64,000 bases of DNA from Candidatus Planktophila versatilis (GTDB lineage: Bacteria > Actinomycetota > Actinomycetes > Nanopelagicales > Nanopelagicaceae): contig NZ_CP016774.1 of NCBI RefSeq assembly GCF_002288105.1, positions 186,001 through 250,000 of the forward strand, read 5' to 3'. The notes below the pieces were generated by a model. It saw only the letters and a program-made list of their open reading frames with translations, made no database searches and had not been told where the DNA came from. A program made the position numbers and the translations under genes. Shown in pieces: positions 18,006 to 29,091 of this stretch. Numbering within the stretch: the stretch's first letter is position 1; every line of letters starts with the position of its first letter.

Positions 18006-18572
18006 ATGATTTGGTGGCCGGCGCAGATACCAACTCTTTCGCATGGACTGATTACCCTTCGTCCAAGCACTGAGGAAGATGTTGATGCGATTTTTAAGGC
18101 CTGCCAGGACCCGCTCATTCCAGCATTTACGACAGTGCCTTCGAACTACACGATTGATCACGCAATCGAATTTGTGCGCAATGTCCCATTCGCTTTTGCA
18201 GAGCGCCGCGAAATGTTATTTATTATTGATTACGGAAATGGTGCTGATAAGAAATTTGCTGGAGAGATCTCACTTCATTCGGTCAATATTCGAAACCACA
18301 CAGCTGAGATTGGTTACTGGATTGATTCCACTCAGCGTAGTAAGGGAATTGGCACTACCGCCACACAAATGATTACCGAACTTGGATTACGTGAAATTGG
18401 ATTCAAGCGGATTGAAGCACTGGTTGATGTTGATAACCACGCATCTCAGAAGTTGTTAATTAGCGCAGGCTATGAAAAAGAAGGAATCATGCGCAAGAAA
18501 GTCACCCGCGAGGATCGCGGGCAGATAGATATGGCACTCTTTGCGGCAACCGATTCAACATGGGGGAGGTAG
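18006..18572 (+). CDS. GNAT-family N-acetyltransferase (RimJ/RimL-like)
   Basis: 188 residues. The acetyl-CoA motif region reads IGYWIDSTQRSKGIGTTA, and the downstream RIEALVDVDNHASQKLL segment is typical of the RimJ/RimL branch that acetylates protein N termini or small amines. The substrate is unknown. It heads a tight run of genes: the next starts 2 bases after its stop, and the GH18, clpS and DUF2017 genes follow with overlaps. Confidence 0.88.
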   Translation: MIWWPAQIPTLSHGLITLRPSTEEDVDAIFKACQDPLIPAFTTVPSNYTIDHAIEFVRNVPFAFAERREMLFIIDYGNGADKKFAGEISLHSVNIRNHTAEIGYWIDSTQRSKGIGTTATQMITELGLREIGFKRIEALVDVDNHASQKLLISAGYEKEGIMRKKVTREDRGQIDMALFAATDSTWGR

Positions 18573-18574
18573 AT

Positions 18575-18892
18575 ATGGAATCACTTGTCCTACTTGTCTC
18601 TGTCTTAGTTTCCGTAGTTCTATTCAGTGCACCTATTTCGATTCTCCTCTCAAGCCGAATAGCGCAATCGCTGACTGGCAATCTGGTGGCAAAGATTCTG
18701 CGTCGAGCCTTGATGGCCTTTGTCAGCGCTGTGGGTTCTGTTTTTTCCTTCTTCTTTATCATCAGCCCAATTCCTATGTTGCTGAAGATAATTTCACTGG
18801 CAGCTCTGCTTTTGAACATCTGGTCGGTCGACCGTGAATACGGTGGGCGATTGATGACTCGCTTTAAATCTATATTTGGAAAATCGGCATGA
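18575..18892 (+). CDS. Small membrane protein, function unknown
   Basis: 105 residues with about three hydrophobic segments (3-27, 46-66, 70-88) and a basic C-terminal tail. The ATG at 18575 has GGGAGG upstream inside the end of the GNAT gene; an ATG five codons earlier lies on that site. Its stop overlaps the GH18 start by four bases, so it may be co-produced with that secreted enzyme. No recognised domain. Confidence 0.7.
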   Translation: MESLVLLVSVLVSVVLFSAPISILLSSRIAQSLTGNLVAKILRRALMAFVSAVGSVFSFFFIISPIPMLLKIISLAALLLNIWSVDREYGGRLMTRFKSIFGKSA

Positions 18893-20661
18893 AGAAGTTT
18901 TCACGCGTTAGTCTCACATTTACTCTTTTATTTTCACTTCTTGCCAGCACCCCTTTTCTGCCTTCTACACACGCCGAAGAGAATGTGCCACGCAAGATTC
19001 TTACCGGATGGATCCCTTATTACTCAATGAAAACAGCGCTTCCAGATGTGCTCAACAATGTAGATCTCATAAAAGAGGTAATGCCATTCTGGTACACACT
19101 TAAATACAACGGGAAGACTAAGGCCCCCGAAATTACCGACCTTTACGCACCGGCAAATCCAAGCGTGCCGATTTCGGTGCCCCTGACCGCACTTCGCAAT
19201 GCCAATCTCCAGATTATTCCTACGATTACCGATGGAACCAGTGAAGGTGTTCTCGCAGGATTACTTAAGAGCCCGACATCTCGCACGCAAGTAGTCAATG
19301 CAATTATGAATCTAGTGCGTGTCAATAACTACGATGGAATTGATCTTGATTTTGAAGGATTCGCATTTGTTGATAAAAACACAACCTGGAAGGCCACTGC
19401 TCCGCTATGGACCGCATTTGTCAAAGAGTTAAGCGTTGCACTGCATGCGGAAGAGAAGCTTCTCTCGGTAACTACGCCTTATGTGTTAAATCCTGCAGAT
19501 AAGCAGAAGGGTTATTACGTATACGCCTGGGCTGCAATCGCGGATTCAATCGACAAATTGCGCATCATGACGTACGACTATTCGCCAGCAAGAGTTGGTC
19601 CACAGGGACCAATTACGTGGGTTGAACGGACATTGCAATATGCCATCTCAATCATGCCTGCATCGAAGGTGTTTGTGGGTATCCCTGGCTATGGGCGAGA
19701 CTGGGTAACGGCTGTTTCGGGAGTATGCCCAGCAAACGTTGCTAATTCAGTAAAGGTGGGAGCCAAAGCTGCAACATTCGTGATGCGTGATGCGCAATCA
19801 CTTGCAGCTACTTATGGGGCAATACCAACCTATAACGAGCAGTTTGGTGAGGTCACTTTTACTTATCAAAAGGTTTATAACGGAACCACGGCCGGCGGGC
19901 TCGCGACAACTTGCACGGCATCGCGCACAGCGTGGTATCAAGACAATCGCAGTTGGGCGCTTCGAGCCGCACTTGTTACCAAATACCGCATAGGTGGAAT
20001 AACAGCGTGGACATTTGGCATGGAAGAGCCACTCGCAATGGAAGCTATTCGAACAGTTGCAAAATCAATCGCTCCAGATCAAGTCAACGTTGTGACATCA
20101 GTTGATAAGAGTGAGATGAGCTATGGAACGCCATTCACAATTACTGGACAATTGAGCATTAAAGATAAGTCACCTATTGCCAATCTTGCTGTCCGAGTCG
20201 AAGGAAAGTCTGTGGGTGAAAGCACCTGGCGCACCTTGGCAAATGCAATCACAAACGCGGAAGGCAACTTTGAAAAGTCATTGATTCTCGGCAAATCAAC
20301 GTCGATCCGTGTTTATTCAGATGCAACGTGGGATAGGAGTGAAGGTCTTTCAGTTGAGATCCCAATCACCATCAGTAGACAGTTAAATCTCAGTGCCCCA
20401 ACGACTGCTAAGTCTGGAACAGAATTCCAGATTAGTGGCAATGTGCTTCCTCGCAGCGCTGATGCCATGGTGACCCTCGAGAAACTAACCGGGAAAGAGT
20501 GGCAATCTATTACTGAAAGTGTACTCACTGATGCTCAAGGTAACTTTGTCATCACGGTCGCACCACAAAATCGTGGCGTGTATACCTTGCGAACCACTGT
20601 GAGCGAAGATGCAAATTGGGCTGCCTTAACAAGTCAAACATTCAATATCATTATCCGGTGA
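18889..20661 (+). CDS. Secreted glycoside hydrolase family 18 protein with Ig-like repeats
   Basis: 590 residues: a signal peptide (1-29), a GH18 barrel (about 37-390) with the catalytic DGIDLDFE motif (D149-E156, E156 as acid), then two roughly 90-residue beta-rich repeats of bacterial Ig type (about 405-495 and 497-590). The barrel resembles YaaH-like enzymes acting on peptidoglycan or other GlcNAc polymers more than classic chitinases; the substrate is inferred. No anchor is seen, so it is probably exported to the wall or medium. clpS starts on its last base. Confidence 0.88.
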   Translation: MKKFSRVSLTFTLLFSLLASTPFLPSTHAEENVPRKILTGWIPYYSMKTALPDVLNNVDLIKEVMPFWYTLKYNGKTKAPEITDLYAPANPSVPISVPLTALRNANLQIIPTITDGTSEGVLAGLLKSPTSRTQVVNAIMNLVRVNNYDGIDLDFEGFAFVDKNTTWKATAPLWTAFVKELSVALHAEEKLLSVTTPYVLNPADKQKGYYVYAWAAIADSIDKLRIMTYDYSPARVGPQGPITWVERTLQYAISIMPASKVFVGIPGYGRDWVTAVSGVCPANVANSVKVGAKAATFVMRDAQSLAATYGAIPTYNEQFGEVTFTYQKVYNGTTAGGLATTCTASRTAWYQDNRSWALRAALVTKYRIGGITAWTFGMEEPLAMEAIRTVAKSIAPDQVNVVTSVDKSEMSYGTPFTITGQLSIKDKSPIANLAVRVEGKSVGESTWRTLANAITNAEGNFEKSLILGKSTSIRVYSDATWDRSEGLSVEIPITISRQLNLSAPTTAKSGTEFQISGNVLPRSADAMVTLEKLTGKEWQSITESVLTDAQGNFVITVAPQNRGVYTLRTTVSEDANWAALTSQTFNIIIR

Positions 20662-20954
20662 TGGTGAAAACGGCAGATAAGGTCGAGGAAGAGATTCGCG
20701 CAATCTTTTCTAGTGATACGCCATGGGTCACCATTGTTTGGGATGACCCAGTTAACTTGCAGACCTATGTCACCTATGTGTTTATGGAACTTTTCAACTA
20801 TTCCAAAGCTCGCGCCACTGAGCTGATGCTGCAAGTTCATAATGAGGGCAAAGCTATTGTTTCCACAGGAAGTCGAGAAGAGATGGAACATGATGTCGCG
20901 CGCCTACATGAATATGGATTGTGGGCCACATTGCAACGCGGTGATCAGCTGTGA
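20661..20954 (+). CDS. clpS: ATP-dependent Clp protease adaptor ClpS
   Basis: 97 residues with [18 protein letters not shown] and the LQVHNEGKA motif, the ClpS core that binds N-degron substrates and delivers them to ClpC/ClpA. The ATG overlaps the GH18 stop (TGATG), which fixes the start; an upstream reading inside GH18 is rejected. It overlaps the next gene by four bases, the classical actinobacterial clpS-DUF2017 pair. Confidence 0.95.
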   Translation: MVKTADKVEEEIRAIFSSDTPWVTIVWDDPVNLQTYVTYVFMELFNYSKARATELMLQVHNEGKAIVSTGSREEMEHDVARLHEYGLWATLQRGDQL

Positions 20955-21535
20955 CCGCTACGGAAGGTTTTAAGCGCCACGGGGATCATTCATACGTTGC
21001 ACAATTTGCTGACAGTGAGAAAGAAGTGCTCCTGAATTTGTGTGAACAAATAATTGAACTTTTAGCAGAGCGTACAGACCATGGAAATGATGATCCACTG
21101 GCGGCAATGGTTGGAATTACATCCCATGATTCTCCACCCGAAGATGACGTGCTGCACCGTCTCTTGCCTAATGCATATGCCGATTCTGTCGATTCATCTG
21201 AATTTCGCAGATATACCGAATCAACTCTGCGTGCAAAAAAGCAAGCACATGCAGTTGTGATGCGCATACATTTAAAATCATCAGAGGATGGCACTATTGA
21301 TTTAGATCACGACAATGCCAATGCCTGGCTTGGCGCGATAAACGATATTCGATTGGCACTGGGTGTGCGCCTTAAGGTGGAGAGTAATTCCAATGAACAT
21401 CTTGAAATTCTCGCACCCGATGATCCGCTTCGAGGTGTCTATGCTGTCTACACCTGGCTAGGTTGGTTACAAGAAAGCCTTCTCTCAGCCCTGATTGATG
21501 ATGCAGATTCGAAATCGCAACCTGAGAATTCTTAA
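20951..21535 (+). CDS. DUF2017 family protein (AosR-like)
   Basis: 194 residues from a GTG overlapping the clpS stop. Helical, with the [22 protein letters not shown]-terminal segment typical of DUF2017. The Mycobacterium homologue in the same position (AosR) is described as a redox sensor that promotes the neighbouring mec-cysO-cysM genes; whether this one senses redox is unknown, and I see no CxxxC pair in it. That missing pair argues against a simple transfer of function. Confidence 0.85.
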   Translation: MTATEGFKRHGDHSYVAQFADSEKEVLLNLCEQIIELLAERTDHGNDDPLAAMVGITSHDSPPEDDVLHRLLPNAYADSVDSSEFRRYTESTLRAKKQAHAVVMRIHLKSSEDGTIDLDHDNANAWLGAINDIRLALGVRLKVESNSNEHLEILAPDDPLRGVYAVYTWLGWLQESLLSALIDDADSKSQPENS

Positions 21536-21547
21536 GATGACTTCTTG

Positions 21548-21553
21548 TAAGAT
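21548..21553 (+). promoter_or_regulatory. -10 hexamer of leaderless mec promoter
   Basis: TAAGAT ends 6 bases before the ATG at 21560. Confidence 0.6.
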
Positions 21554-21559
21554 ACACAC

Positions 21560-21976
21560 ATGACTCTAGAAATCTCTCGCACATTAGTCGATGCGATTCT
21601 TGAACAATCACGCGTTGAATATCCAGATGAATGCTGTGGTGTGATCTTGGGGCCAGTGGGTTCAGATAAAGCTATTCGGCATAAGCCAATGATCAATGCA
21701 GCACATTCGCCTACTTTTTATGAGTTTGATCCAAAAGATCTTTTAGCACTTTACCGCGAGGTCGATGATAATGATGAAGAGATTATTGTTATTTATCATT
21801 CCCATACAGAGACAGAGGCTTATCCCTCTCGAACCGATATCGCCTACGCCGGCGAACCGGGTGCACACTACGTCTTGGTTTCTACCCGCAAAGAGATTGC
21901 AACAACTCCAGAATTCCGTTCATATCGCATCATTGATGGGGTAGTGACCGAAGAGCCGGTCACCATTCTCGAGTAG
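21560..21976 (+). CDS. mec: Mec-type JAMM metallopeptidase (M67)
   Basis: 138 residues with the complete JAMM zinc site: E24 in the DECCGVILG segment and HSHTETEAYPSRTD (H80, H82, S90, D93). In Mycobacterium, Mec removes newly made cysteine from the sulfur-carrier protein CysO. The cysO and cysM genes follow directly, supporting this role rather than a ubiquitin-like or siderophore role. It has its own leaderless promoter. Confidence 0.92.
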   Translation: MTLEISRTLVDAILEQSRVEYPDECCGVILGPVGSDKAIRHKPMINAAHSPTFYEFDPKDLLALYREVDDNDEEIIVIYHSHTETEAYPSRTDIAYAGEPGAHYVLVSTRKEIATTPEFRSYRIIDGVVTEEPVTILE

Positions 21977-22010
21977 GAATTCTCGATTAGAGATAGCGCC
22001 GATTTTTCGA

Positions 22011-22016
22011 CATAAT
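22011..22016 (+). promoter_or_regulatory. Probable -10 hexamer of cysO promoter
   Basis: CATAAT ends 6 bases before the ATG at 22023; it departs from TANNNT only at the first base. Confidence 0.45.
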
Positions 22017-22022
22017 TACGCC

Positions 22023-23248
<1,226 letters not shown>

Positions 23249-23262
23249 TCCGTTCTCGCCGT

Positions 23263-23268
23263 TAGACT
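23263..23268 (+). promoter_or_regulatory. -10 hexamer of leaderless murI promoter
   Basis: TAGACT ends 6 bases before the ATG at 23275; TTGGGC lies 18 bases upstream (23239-23244) as a possible -35. Confidence 0.6.
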
Positions 23269-23274
23269 CATCCC

Positions 23275-24072
23275 ATGAGTTCTGCGCCAATCGGTATCTT
23301 CGATTCTGGTGTTGGCGGTTTAACGGTTGCTAGAGCAATTCTTGATCAATTACCCAATGAATCCACTTTATATATAGGTGACACAGCGCGCGGACCATAT
23401 GGTCCTAGGCCTCTGGCAGAAGTTCGCGACTTCGCTCTAGAAACTCTAGATTTCCTCGTCGAGCAAGGAGTCAAAGCCCTCGTTATCGCATGCAATACCG
23501 CAAGTGCTGCCATGTTGCGCGATGCAAGAGAGCGATATTCGATACCAGTTATTGAGGTAATTCAACCGGCTGTTCGTCGAGCCGTTGCTGCAACACGATC
23601 AGGTCGAGTTGGAGTTATTGGAACTCGAGCAACAATTGAATCAAAGGCATATCTCGATGCCTTTGCCGCTGCTACGCAATTAAGAATTGAATCCATTGCT
23701 TGCCCGCTCTTTGTGGAGTTTGTAGAGCGCGGTGAAACCTCTGGAGAAGCAATCACAAAAATTGCTCGCGAATATCTCAAGCCAATGATTGATGCCGATA
23801 TCGACACATTAGTCTTAGGTTGCACCCACTACCCACTTCTTACCGGCGTCATTTCCTATGTTATGGGTAACGATGTTTCCCTCGTTTCAAGTGCCGAAGA
23901 AACTGCAAAGGATCTATACCGAGTATTGGTTGAGAATAATTTGCTTCGGGGCGGTTCTGAGAGCCCATCCACTCATAAGTTCCTAGCCACAGGAGATGCT
24001 CAAGCATTTGAATTACTTGCACGACGCTTCCTAGGGCCAGAAGTTGGTTCGGTGCAGCACCAAGATTTGTGA
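23275..24072 (+). CDS. murI: Glutamate racemase
   Basis: 265 residues with [11 protein letters not shown] at the N terminus and the two catalytic cysteines in ACNTASA and GCTHYPLL. It makes D-glutamate for peptidoglycan in the cytoplasm. It has a leaderless promoter between cysM and murI, so it can be expressed apart from the cysteine genes. Confidence 0.97.
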   Translation: MSSAPIGIFDSGVGGLTVARAILDQLPNESTLYIGDTARGPYGPRPLAEVRDFALETLDFLVEQGVKALVIACNTASAAMLRDARERYSIPVIEVIQPAVRRAVAATRSGRVGVIGTRATIESKAYLDAFAAATQLRIESIACPLFVEFVERGETSGEAITKIAREYLKPMIDADIDTLVLGCTHYPLLTGVISYVMGNDVSLVSSAEETAKDLYRVLVENNLLRGGSESPSTHKFLATGDAQAFELLARRFLGPEVGSVQHQDL

Positions 24073-24128
24073 GCAATAAACTTTAATTCTAGCTTTATCC
24101 GCAGAACTAATAGAGAACGAGGAATGTA

Positions 24129-24854
24129 ATGGCACGCAACGATGGACGCACAGTAGATCAACTCCGCGATATCAAGATAACTCGTGGCTGGTTGGATTAC
24201 GCCGAAGGTTCAGTACTTGTTGAATTCGGAAAGACTCGCGTGCTCTGCGTTGCATCTTTCACCCCAGGTGTTCCTCGCTGGCTAAAAGATTCAGGTAACG
24301 GATGGGTCACCTCTGAATATTCAATGCTGCCTAGAGCTACCCATACGCGCTCTGATCGTGAGAGCGTGAAAGGAAAGCTAGGGGGTCGCACGCAAGAGAT
24401 TTCGCGCCTGGTCGGCCGCTCATTGCGTGGAATTGTTGATATGAAAGAGCTTGGCGAAAACACAATCGTTATCGATTGCGATGTGCTGCAAGCCGATGGC
24501 GGAACTCGCACAGCTGCAATCACTGGTGCATATGTTGCACTGGCAGATGCAATTGCCTGGGCTCAAAAAGAAGGTCATGTAAAGGCAAGTGCAAAACCAC
24601 TTGCGGACTCAGTAGCTGCGGTCAGCGTCGGAATTGTCGATGGCGTTCCGATGCTTGATATCTGTTATGAAGAAGATGTGCGGGCAGAGACAGATATGAA
24701 TGTTGTGTGCGCCGGTGATGGAAGATTTATCGAAGTCCAGGGCACTGCAGAAGGGGCACCTTTTGATCGCGCACTGCTTGATTCTTTACTCAATCTTGCT
24801 GTCGCTGGATGCGCCGAACTTACCAACTTGCAGAAACAAGCACTCGCTCGCTAA
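24129..24854 (+). CDS. rph: Ribonuclease PH
   Basis: 241 residues with the family features [36 protein letters not shown] and the [16 protein letters not shown] active-site region. It trims tRNA 3' ends by phosphorolysis. The ATG has GAGGA upstream. The next gene starts on the base after its stop, so rph and rdgB form one transcript. Confidence 0.97.
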   Translation: MARNDGRTVDQLRDIKITRGWLDYAEGSVLVEFGKTRVLCVASFTPGVPRWLKDSGNGWVTSEYSMLPRATHTRSDRESVKGKLGGRTQEISRLVGRSLRGIVDMKELGENTIVIDCDVLQADGGTRTAAITGAYVALADAIAWAQKEGHVKASAKPLADSVAAVSVGIVDGVPMLDICYEEDVRAETDMNVVCAGDGRFIEVQGTAEGAPFDRALLDSLLNLAVAGCAELTNLQKQALAR

Positions 24855-25472
24855 ATGTCACACACGTTATTACTTGCCACTCGCAACAAAGGAAAGATTG
24901 AAGAGTTCCGCCGAATTCTTGAAGCCATTGCACCTGGGGCAATAAACCTGGTAGGTCTTGATCAATTTCCAGATCTTGCTGATGTCATAGAAGATGGCGC
25001 AACTTTCGAAGAAAATGCGCTCAAGAAGGCGCGAGAAATGTCGATGGCAACGGGGCTACCTGCAATTGCCGATGACAGTGGACTCTGTGTTGATCACTTA
25101 AATGGCGACCCAGGAATTTTCTCTGCGCGATGGGCAGGTTCCCATGGTGATGATGCAGCAAATACTGAAAAAGTTCTACAACAGTTGCGCAATATTCCAG
25201 ATGAGAAAAGGGGAGCACATTTCACCTGTGTCGCGGCCCTCTATCTGCCTGATGGCAGGAGCCACTGGGAAGAGGCAGAGTTCCACGGCTCAATATTGCG
25301 CGCACCAGTGGGTGAATTTGGATTCGGGTATGACCCCATATTTCTACCCCATGGTTTCGCGCAGTCGAGTGCGCAAATGAGCGCAGAAACCAAGGATGCA
25401 ATCAGTCATCGGGGAAAATCGCTTCGAGCCATTGCACCGCATGTGATTACATTGCTTGAAAACCTGGGTTAA
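24855..25472 (+). CDS. rdgB: RdgB/HAM1 non-canonical purine NTP pyrophosphatase
   Basis: 205 residues with LLATRNKGKIEEF, the DDSGLCVD metal/catalytic motif, and FGYDPIF near the C terminus. It removes ITP, dITP and XTP from the nucleotide pool. It directly abuts rph, as in many actinobacteria. Confidence 0.96.
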   Translation: MSHTLLLATRNKGKIEEFRRILEAIAPGAINLVGLDQFPDLADVIEDGATFEENALKKAREMSMATGLPAIADDSGLCVDHLNGDPGIFSARWAGSHGDDAANTEKVLQQLRNIPDEKRGAHFTCVAALYLPDGRSHWEEAEFHGSILRAPVGEFGFGYDPIFLPHGFAQSSAQMSAETKDAISHRGKSLRAIAPHVITLLENLG

Positions 25473-25522
25473 ACTTTGCCTGTATCTATCATCTTTGAAC
25501 GTCAACTATCTAGGAGATTACA

Positions 25523-26404
25523 GTGGCAGTAAAGAAGAAGTCAGCAGCGAAGAAAGCTGCGCCAAAGAAGTCAACCGCTAAGAAGAGCACAGCTAAAAAG
25601 TCTCCTGCGAAAAAGAGCGCAGCGAAGAAGAGTGCGCCTAAGAGAGCAGTCAAGAAGGCCGTTGTAAAGAAGAAGACTGCGAAGAAGGTTGCCAAGAAGT
25701 CAACCGCAAAGAAGTCAACGGCTAAAAAGACAGCAAAGAAGTCTGCAGCGCGTAAGAAGATTGCATCACAGGTTGTCATCCCGCCAGTTCCATCAGTTGG
25801 TGGATCTCGTGTAAATGTTTCAACAACCCCATCACCTGCTGCGCCGCGTACTTCAGCAGCAAGTGCTAAACCAGCGGCTGCTTCAAAGCCAGCGACGAGT
25901 CCGAACAGCAAGTCGTCATCAAAGGCCCTCTTTGCAGTTCTACTTGGAATTCTCCTAGTTGGTGCATTCGTTATTACTAATTCAAGTAAAGATAGCGATG
26001 AGATGGCAACTGAAACACCTGCAGCAACAGAATCTGCAGCACCCGAGGAAACTCCGGCTGTAACAGAATCTGCAGCACCTGAGGAAACTCCAGTTGTAAC
26101 AGATCCTGCTAACACAACAGGTGAGGCACCATCACGTTTCATTGGAAACTGGAAGGACAGTTCAAAGTCTGTCATGGTTATTACTTGGAAAGCACCAGCT
26201 GGAGAAGTAAAGGGTTACTCAATAGAGACTCGTGCAAACCTCGGTGAGTGGAAAGTCGTATCAGAAGTTTCTGCAACAACATATGCTGCAGAGTTTGCTA
26301 AGACTGCAACTGAAGGTTCAACTTCATTCCGCGTATCAGCTGTTTATGCAGATGGTTCACTCGGAGTTGCAGTTCCATTCGGTTTTGCCGGCCAGTTCGA
26401 ATAA
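25523..26404 (+). CDS. Membrane protein with histone-H1-like basic tail and extracellular fibronectin-III-like domain
   Basis: 293 residues from a GTG with AGGAG upstream. Residues 1-80 are almost only Lys, Ala, Ser, Thr and Pro in AAKKS/TAKKS repeats, like bacterial H1-type DNA-binding tails. Residues 81-133 are a Pro/Ser/Ala linker, 135-152 a single membrane helix, and 154-200 an acidic Glu/Thr/Pro stretch with two exact 12-residue-scale copies. The rest (about 203-293) resembles a fibronectin-III domain. The positive-inside rule puts the basic tail in the cytoplasm, so it could tether DNA or another polyanion to the membrane; that is inference. A strong terminator follows. Confidence 0.75.
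   Translation: MAVKKKSAAKKAAPKKSTAKKSTAKKSPAKKSAAKKSAPKRAVKKAVVKKKTAKKVAKKSTAKKSTAKKTAKKSAARKKIASQVVIPPVPSVGGSRVNVSTTPSPAAPRTSAASAKPAAASKPATSPNSKSSSKALFAVLLGILLVGAFVITNSSKDSDEMATETPAATESAAPEETPAVTESAAPEETPVVTDPANTTGEAPSRFIGNWKDSSKSVMVITWKAPAGEVKGYSIETRANLGEWKVVSEVSATTYAAEFAKTATEGSTSFRVSAVYADGSLGVAVPFGFAGQFE
26027..26098 (+). repeat. Tandem pair of 36-base repeats in the acidic linker
   Basis: Two units starting ACAGAATCTGCAGCACC differ at only a few bases and encode ESAAPEETP twice. This suggests a recent in-frame duplication lengthening the extracellular linker. Confidence 0.85.
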
Positions 26405-26414
26405 AAGTTATCGG

Positions 26415-26446
26415 AAAAACCCCGACCATAATTGGTCGGGGTTTTT
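26415..26446. terminator. Bidirectional intrinsic terminator
   Basis: A perfect 14-base stem (AAAAACCCCGACCA / TGGTCGGGGTTTTT) with a TAAT loop and T-runs on both strands. It serves the H1-like gene and the convergent acyltransferase gene, whose stop begins at its edge. Confidence 0.92.
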
Positions 26447-28191
26447 CATTTCAGATTCTTGAGAATTTCACCAACATAGATGGCAACCCCTGTCGGCGCT
26501 AGATGAATTCCATCGGGTGCAAAGTATTCGGGATGGCCCATAGAAATTGCATTCCAATCAATTAGCGTGACTGTGGAATATTGCTGGGCAACTTCGGCGA
26601 CTAGTGCATTATTTCCATCTCGCCAAGGTCTTGATACTGCAGTGTTGACCACAATCACTTGCGGCTGATCTTTTACAAGTTCGAATATTGCCTGGACATC
26701 ATCACGAGTTAATACTCCGTTGTTGCCTAGATTAAAGATAATGGGTGAATTACCGACCTCAGTCTTATCGCTTTGCATGACTTCTAACAGTTCAGGTGCC
26801 TGTCGTCCAATTCGTGCATTCATCACTGATATTGGCTTTTGCGCATCAAGTGAGGCGCGAATTCCTAAGATGATCGAATCACCTGTCACCCAGAGCCCAT
26901 CTACTTCCGGTGCACTGATTGAAATTTCTGGAGCGGTGAGAGCTTTCTCAATCGCAGTGCGTTGTTCATTTCCTATCGAGATTGCACGAACGCTCACAAC
27001 TGCAGCAAGTGCTAGTACGACAAAGAAAACCGCCGCAAAGGCCCGTGTTTGTTGCGTGCGCTCTCGCTTTGTTCTGTACTTAAGTCCTTTAATCCAAAGC
27101 TTGAGAGCTCCTCGACGAATTGGCTGTTCCACATATCGCAAAGAAATATCAGCTAGAGCAAAAACAATAAGAATACGAAGTGCATAAAGCGCCCACATCT
27201 GACCAGCTAGATCAACGCTTGGGCGAGTAACTTGGAAAATTATCCAATGCCATAAATACATCGCATATGAACGTTGACCAATCCACACCAGAATAGGATT
27301 TTGCAGAATCGGTGCGAAGCGAGATGCCGGATGAACGACAGACATAATTATTGAGGCTCCGAAGAGTCCAGCAAGCGGGAAGGCAATTTTATATAAGGTC
27401 GGTTTGGATTCATCAATGAGTAAAAAAGTTGCGATGATTCCAATGAAACCAAAGACACCAATTCCGTCGATGAAGTCCTGAGCCTTCTTACTGACATTGA
27501 TCGTGAAATTCTGTGGAATCCAACTCACGGCAAGTGCTGCACCTAAGAACAATCCAATGCTGTGCGTGTCCGTTCCGAAGTACACATGGCTGACTTTCGA
27601 GGCATTTGAGGCATCGAGTGAGAATGAAACAAGAAGCAGCGTGATACCGGAGGCTGCGGCAATAACAAGTGCGGCAATTGGTATCCGACTTTTACCTAAT
27701 CGCTTAAGGATAAAGTAGAGGATGAGCGGCCAAAGAAGATAAAACTGTGCCTCAACTGCAAGTGACCATGTGTGCTGAAGAAGAGGCGGCCTGCCGATAC
27801 TTTCGAAATAATCTTGGTGACGCGCTACCAGCCACCAATTCATAGTGCCTGTGAGTGAAAATGGCATATCTGTGAGAAGTCGCTTGATGGTATCGGGCGC
27901 CCAAATACCAATTGCAATCGTTGTCGTGGTGACGGTAAAGATAAGGGCTGGCAGCAATCGCCGAGCTCGCGCAAGGTAAAAGCCGCGTAGATCAAGACCA
28001 CCGCTCTGCTCAATAGAATCAAGGAGCAAGCGCGTTATTACATATCCAGAGATGACAAAGAAGAGATCAACACCGAGAAATCCACCCGGAATCCAAGTAA
28101 AGCCCAGGTGATAAAGCATCACCGCAATTACTGCCAGTGCACGAAGCCCATCGATTGCAGGGATGTATTGGATACCGCGATTGGCAGCCAT
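26446..28191 (-). CDS. Acyltransferase-3 family protein with SGNH-like C-terminal domain (OafA type)
   Basis: 581 residues. The N terminus, with PAIDGLRALAVIAVMLYH and FFVISGYVITRLL, is typical of acyltransferase-3 membrane enzymes with about ten helices, followed after about residue 400 by an extracellular SGNH-hydrolase-like domain with a GDSI motif and a C-terminal APDGIHLAPTG (Asp-x-x-His). Members O-acetylate cell-surface glycans, peptidoglycan or lipids; the target is unknown. It begins 5 bases after the coiled-coil gene stop, so they are co-transcribed. Confidence 0.92.
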   Translation of the reverse strand: MAANRGIQYIPAIDGLRALAVIAVMLYHLGFTWIPGGFLGVDLFFVISGYVITRLLLDSIEQSGGLDLRGFYLARARRLLPALIFTVTTTTIAIGIWAPDTIKRLLTDMPFSLTGTMNWWLVARHQDYFESIGRPPLLQHTWSLAVEAQFYLLWPLILYFILKRLGKSRIPIAALVIAAASGITLLLVSFSLDASNASKVSHVYFGTDTHSIGLFLGAALAVSWIPQNFTINVSKKAQDFIDGIGVFGFIGIIATFLLIDESKPTLYKIAFPLAGLFGASIIMSVVHPASRFAPILQNPILVWIGQRSYAMYLWHWIIFQVTRPSVDLAGQMWALYALRILIVFALADISLRYVEQPIRRGALKLWIKGLKYRTKRERTQQTRAFAAVFFVVLALAAVVSVRAISIGNEQRTAIEKALTAPEISISAPEVDGLWVTGDSIILGIRASLDAQKPISVMNARIGRQAPELLEVMQSDKTEVGNSPIIFNLGNNGVLTRDDVQAIFELVKDQPQVIVVNTAVSRPWRDGNNALVAEVAQQYSTVTLIDWNAISMGHPEYFAPDGIHLAPTGVAIYVGEILKNLK

Positions 28192-28196
28192 ATCAA

Positions 28197-29006
28197 TTAC
28201 TTGCGCTTAGTAGCAGATTTCTTAACAGGGCGCTTTGCAGCAGATTTTTTAGTACGTTTAGGTGCGCTAATAGCTGCGCGTGTGCGCTTACTCTCCACGG
28301 CAATAGGAGCAGATCTTTTAATAGTTCCATCTTCATTTATTGCACTAGCAACTACATCGCTCATCTTACTTAAGCGAGCAAAGGCAGAATCTAATCGGTC
28401 ACGAGATTGTGCGATTGCACTCTCGGCAGCAGATAACGCTTGAGTTTGCGAGCGATAGAGACGTTCAGTATCTGTGATGATCTCGGCAAGCCATGCTCGA
28501 TACTCATTGACGTTCTCAGATGCTTCACCGATTACTCTCTCGGCTTCACGACGCGCAGCTGTGGCAAGTGCAGCAGCTTCGCGGCGTTTACTCTCCATAA
28601 CTAGATCTGCCTCACGACTTGCCTCACGAATCAGTTCGGCAGCTTCAACTTCAGCTGCAGAAATATATTTACGCCCACGGGTTTCAGCTCCAGCTAGGAC
28701 GCTTCGAGCCTTATTTTCAGCACCTTCAAGAACATCTTTAGCGGTACGTGATGATTCAGAAATGACACGGTCGGCAGTGGCATGTGCCTTTGCTTCGCGA
28801 CCTTGGGCAGAGCGAATCATCGCCATTGCAGTTTCGGTGGCTAGGATTTCAAACTCTTCGCGCGAAAGACCAGTGATGTCGCGGCGTGAGCGTAGATCAG
28901 CTAATTGAGACTCAAGATCACGAATGCGATCAACAGGGTTAGCAATTGGTTCACGATCAGTTTCTTCGCGGAAACCCACCCAGTTGCGGAAATTCTTTTC
29001 TGCCAT
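28197..29006 (-). CDS. Coiled-coil protein with basic C-terminal tail (DivIVA/Wag31-like organisation)
   Basis: 269 residues from the second ATG; an ATG at 29021 would add five residues. Residues about 25-230 are strongly helical with Ala/Glu/Arg heptads, and the last 30 residues are a Lys/Arg/Ala tail (KKSAAKRPVKKSATKRK). The layout resembles DivIVA-like scaffolds but I see no clear membrane-binding N-terminal DivIVA motif, so the family is unproven. Co-transcription with a surface-glycan acyltransferase suggests an envelope role. The basic tail resembles that of the protein at 25523. Confidence 0.7.
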   Translation of the reverse strand: MAEKNFRNWVGFREETDREPIANPVDRIRDLESQLADLRSRRDITGLSREEFEILATETAMAMIRSAQGREAKAHATADRVISESSRTAKDVLEGAENKARSVLAGAETRGRKYISAAEVEAAELIREASREADLVMESKRREAAALATAARREAERVIGEASENVNEYRAWLAEIITDTERLYRSQTQALSAAESAIAQSRDRLDSAFARLSKMSDVVASAINEDGTIKRSAPIAVESKRTRAAISAPKRTKKSAAKRPVKKSATKRK

Positions 29007-29091
29007 TGTGAGAACTCTCATTCGCGGTATCGACTCGGATATTTATCACTAGGCTTCCCACCCGGTGAGAAACCTAGATTAGGGCATTGCG

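Noticed and set aside
25510-26175. Phe/Ala-rich minus-strand frame opposite the H1-like gene
   Set aside because: It is the complement of Lys/Ala codons; the plus-strand gene has a good ribosome site, a membrane helix and a terminator.
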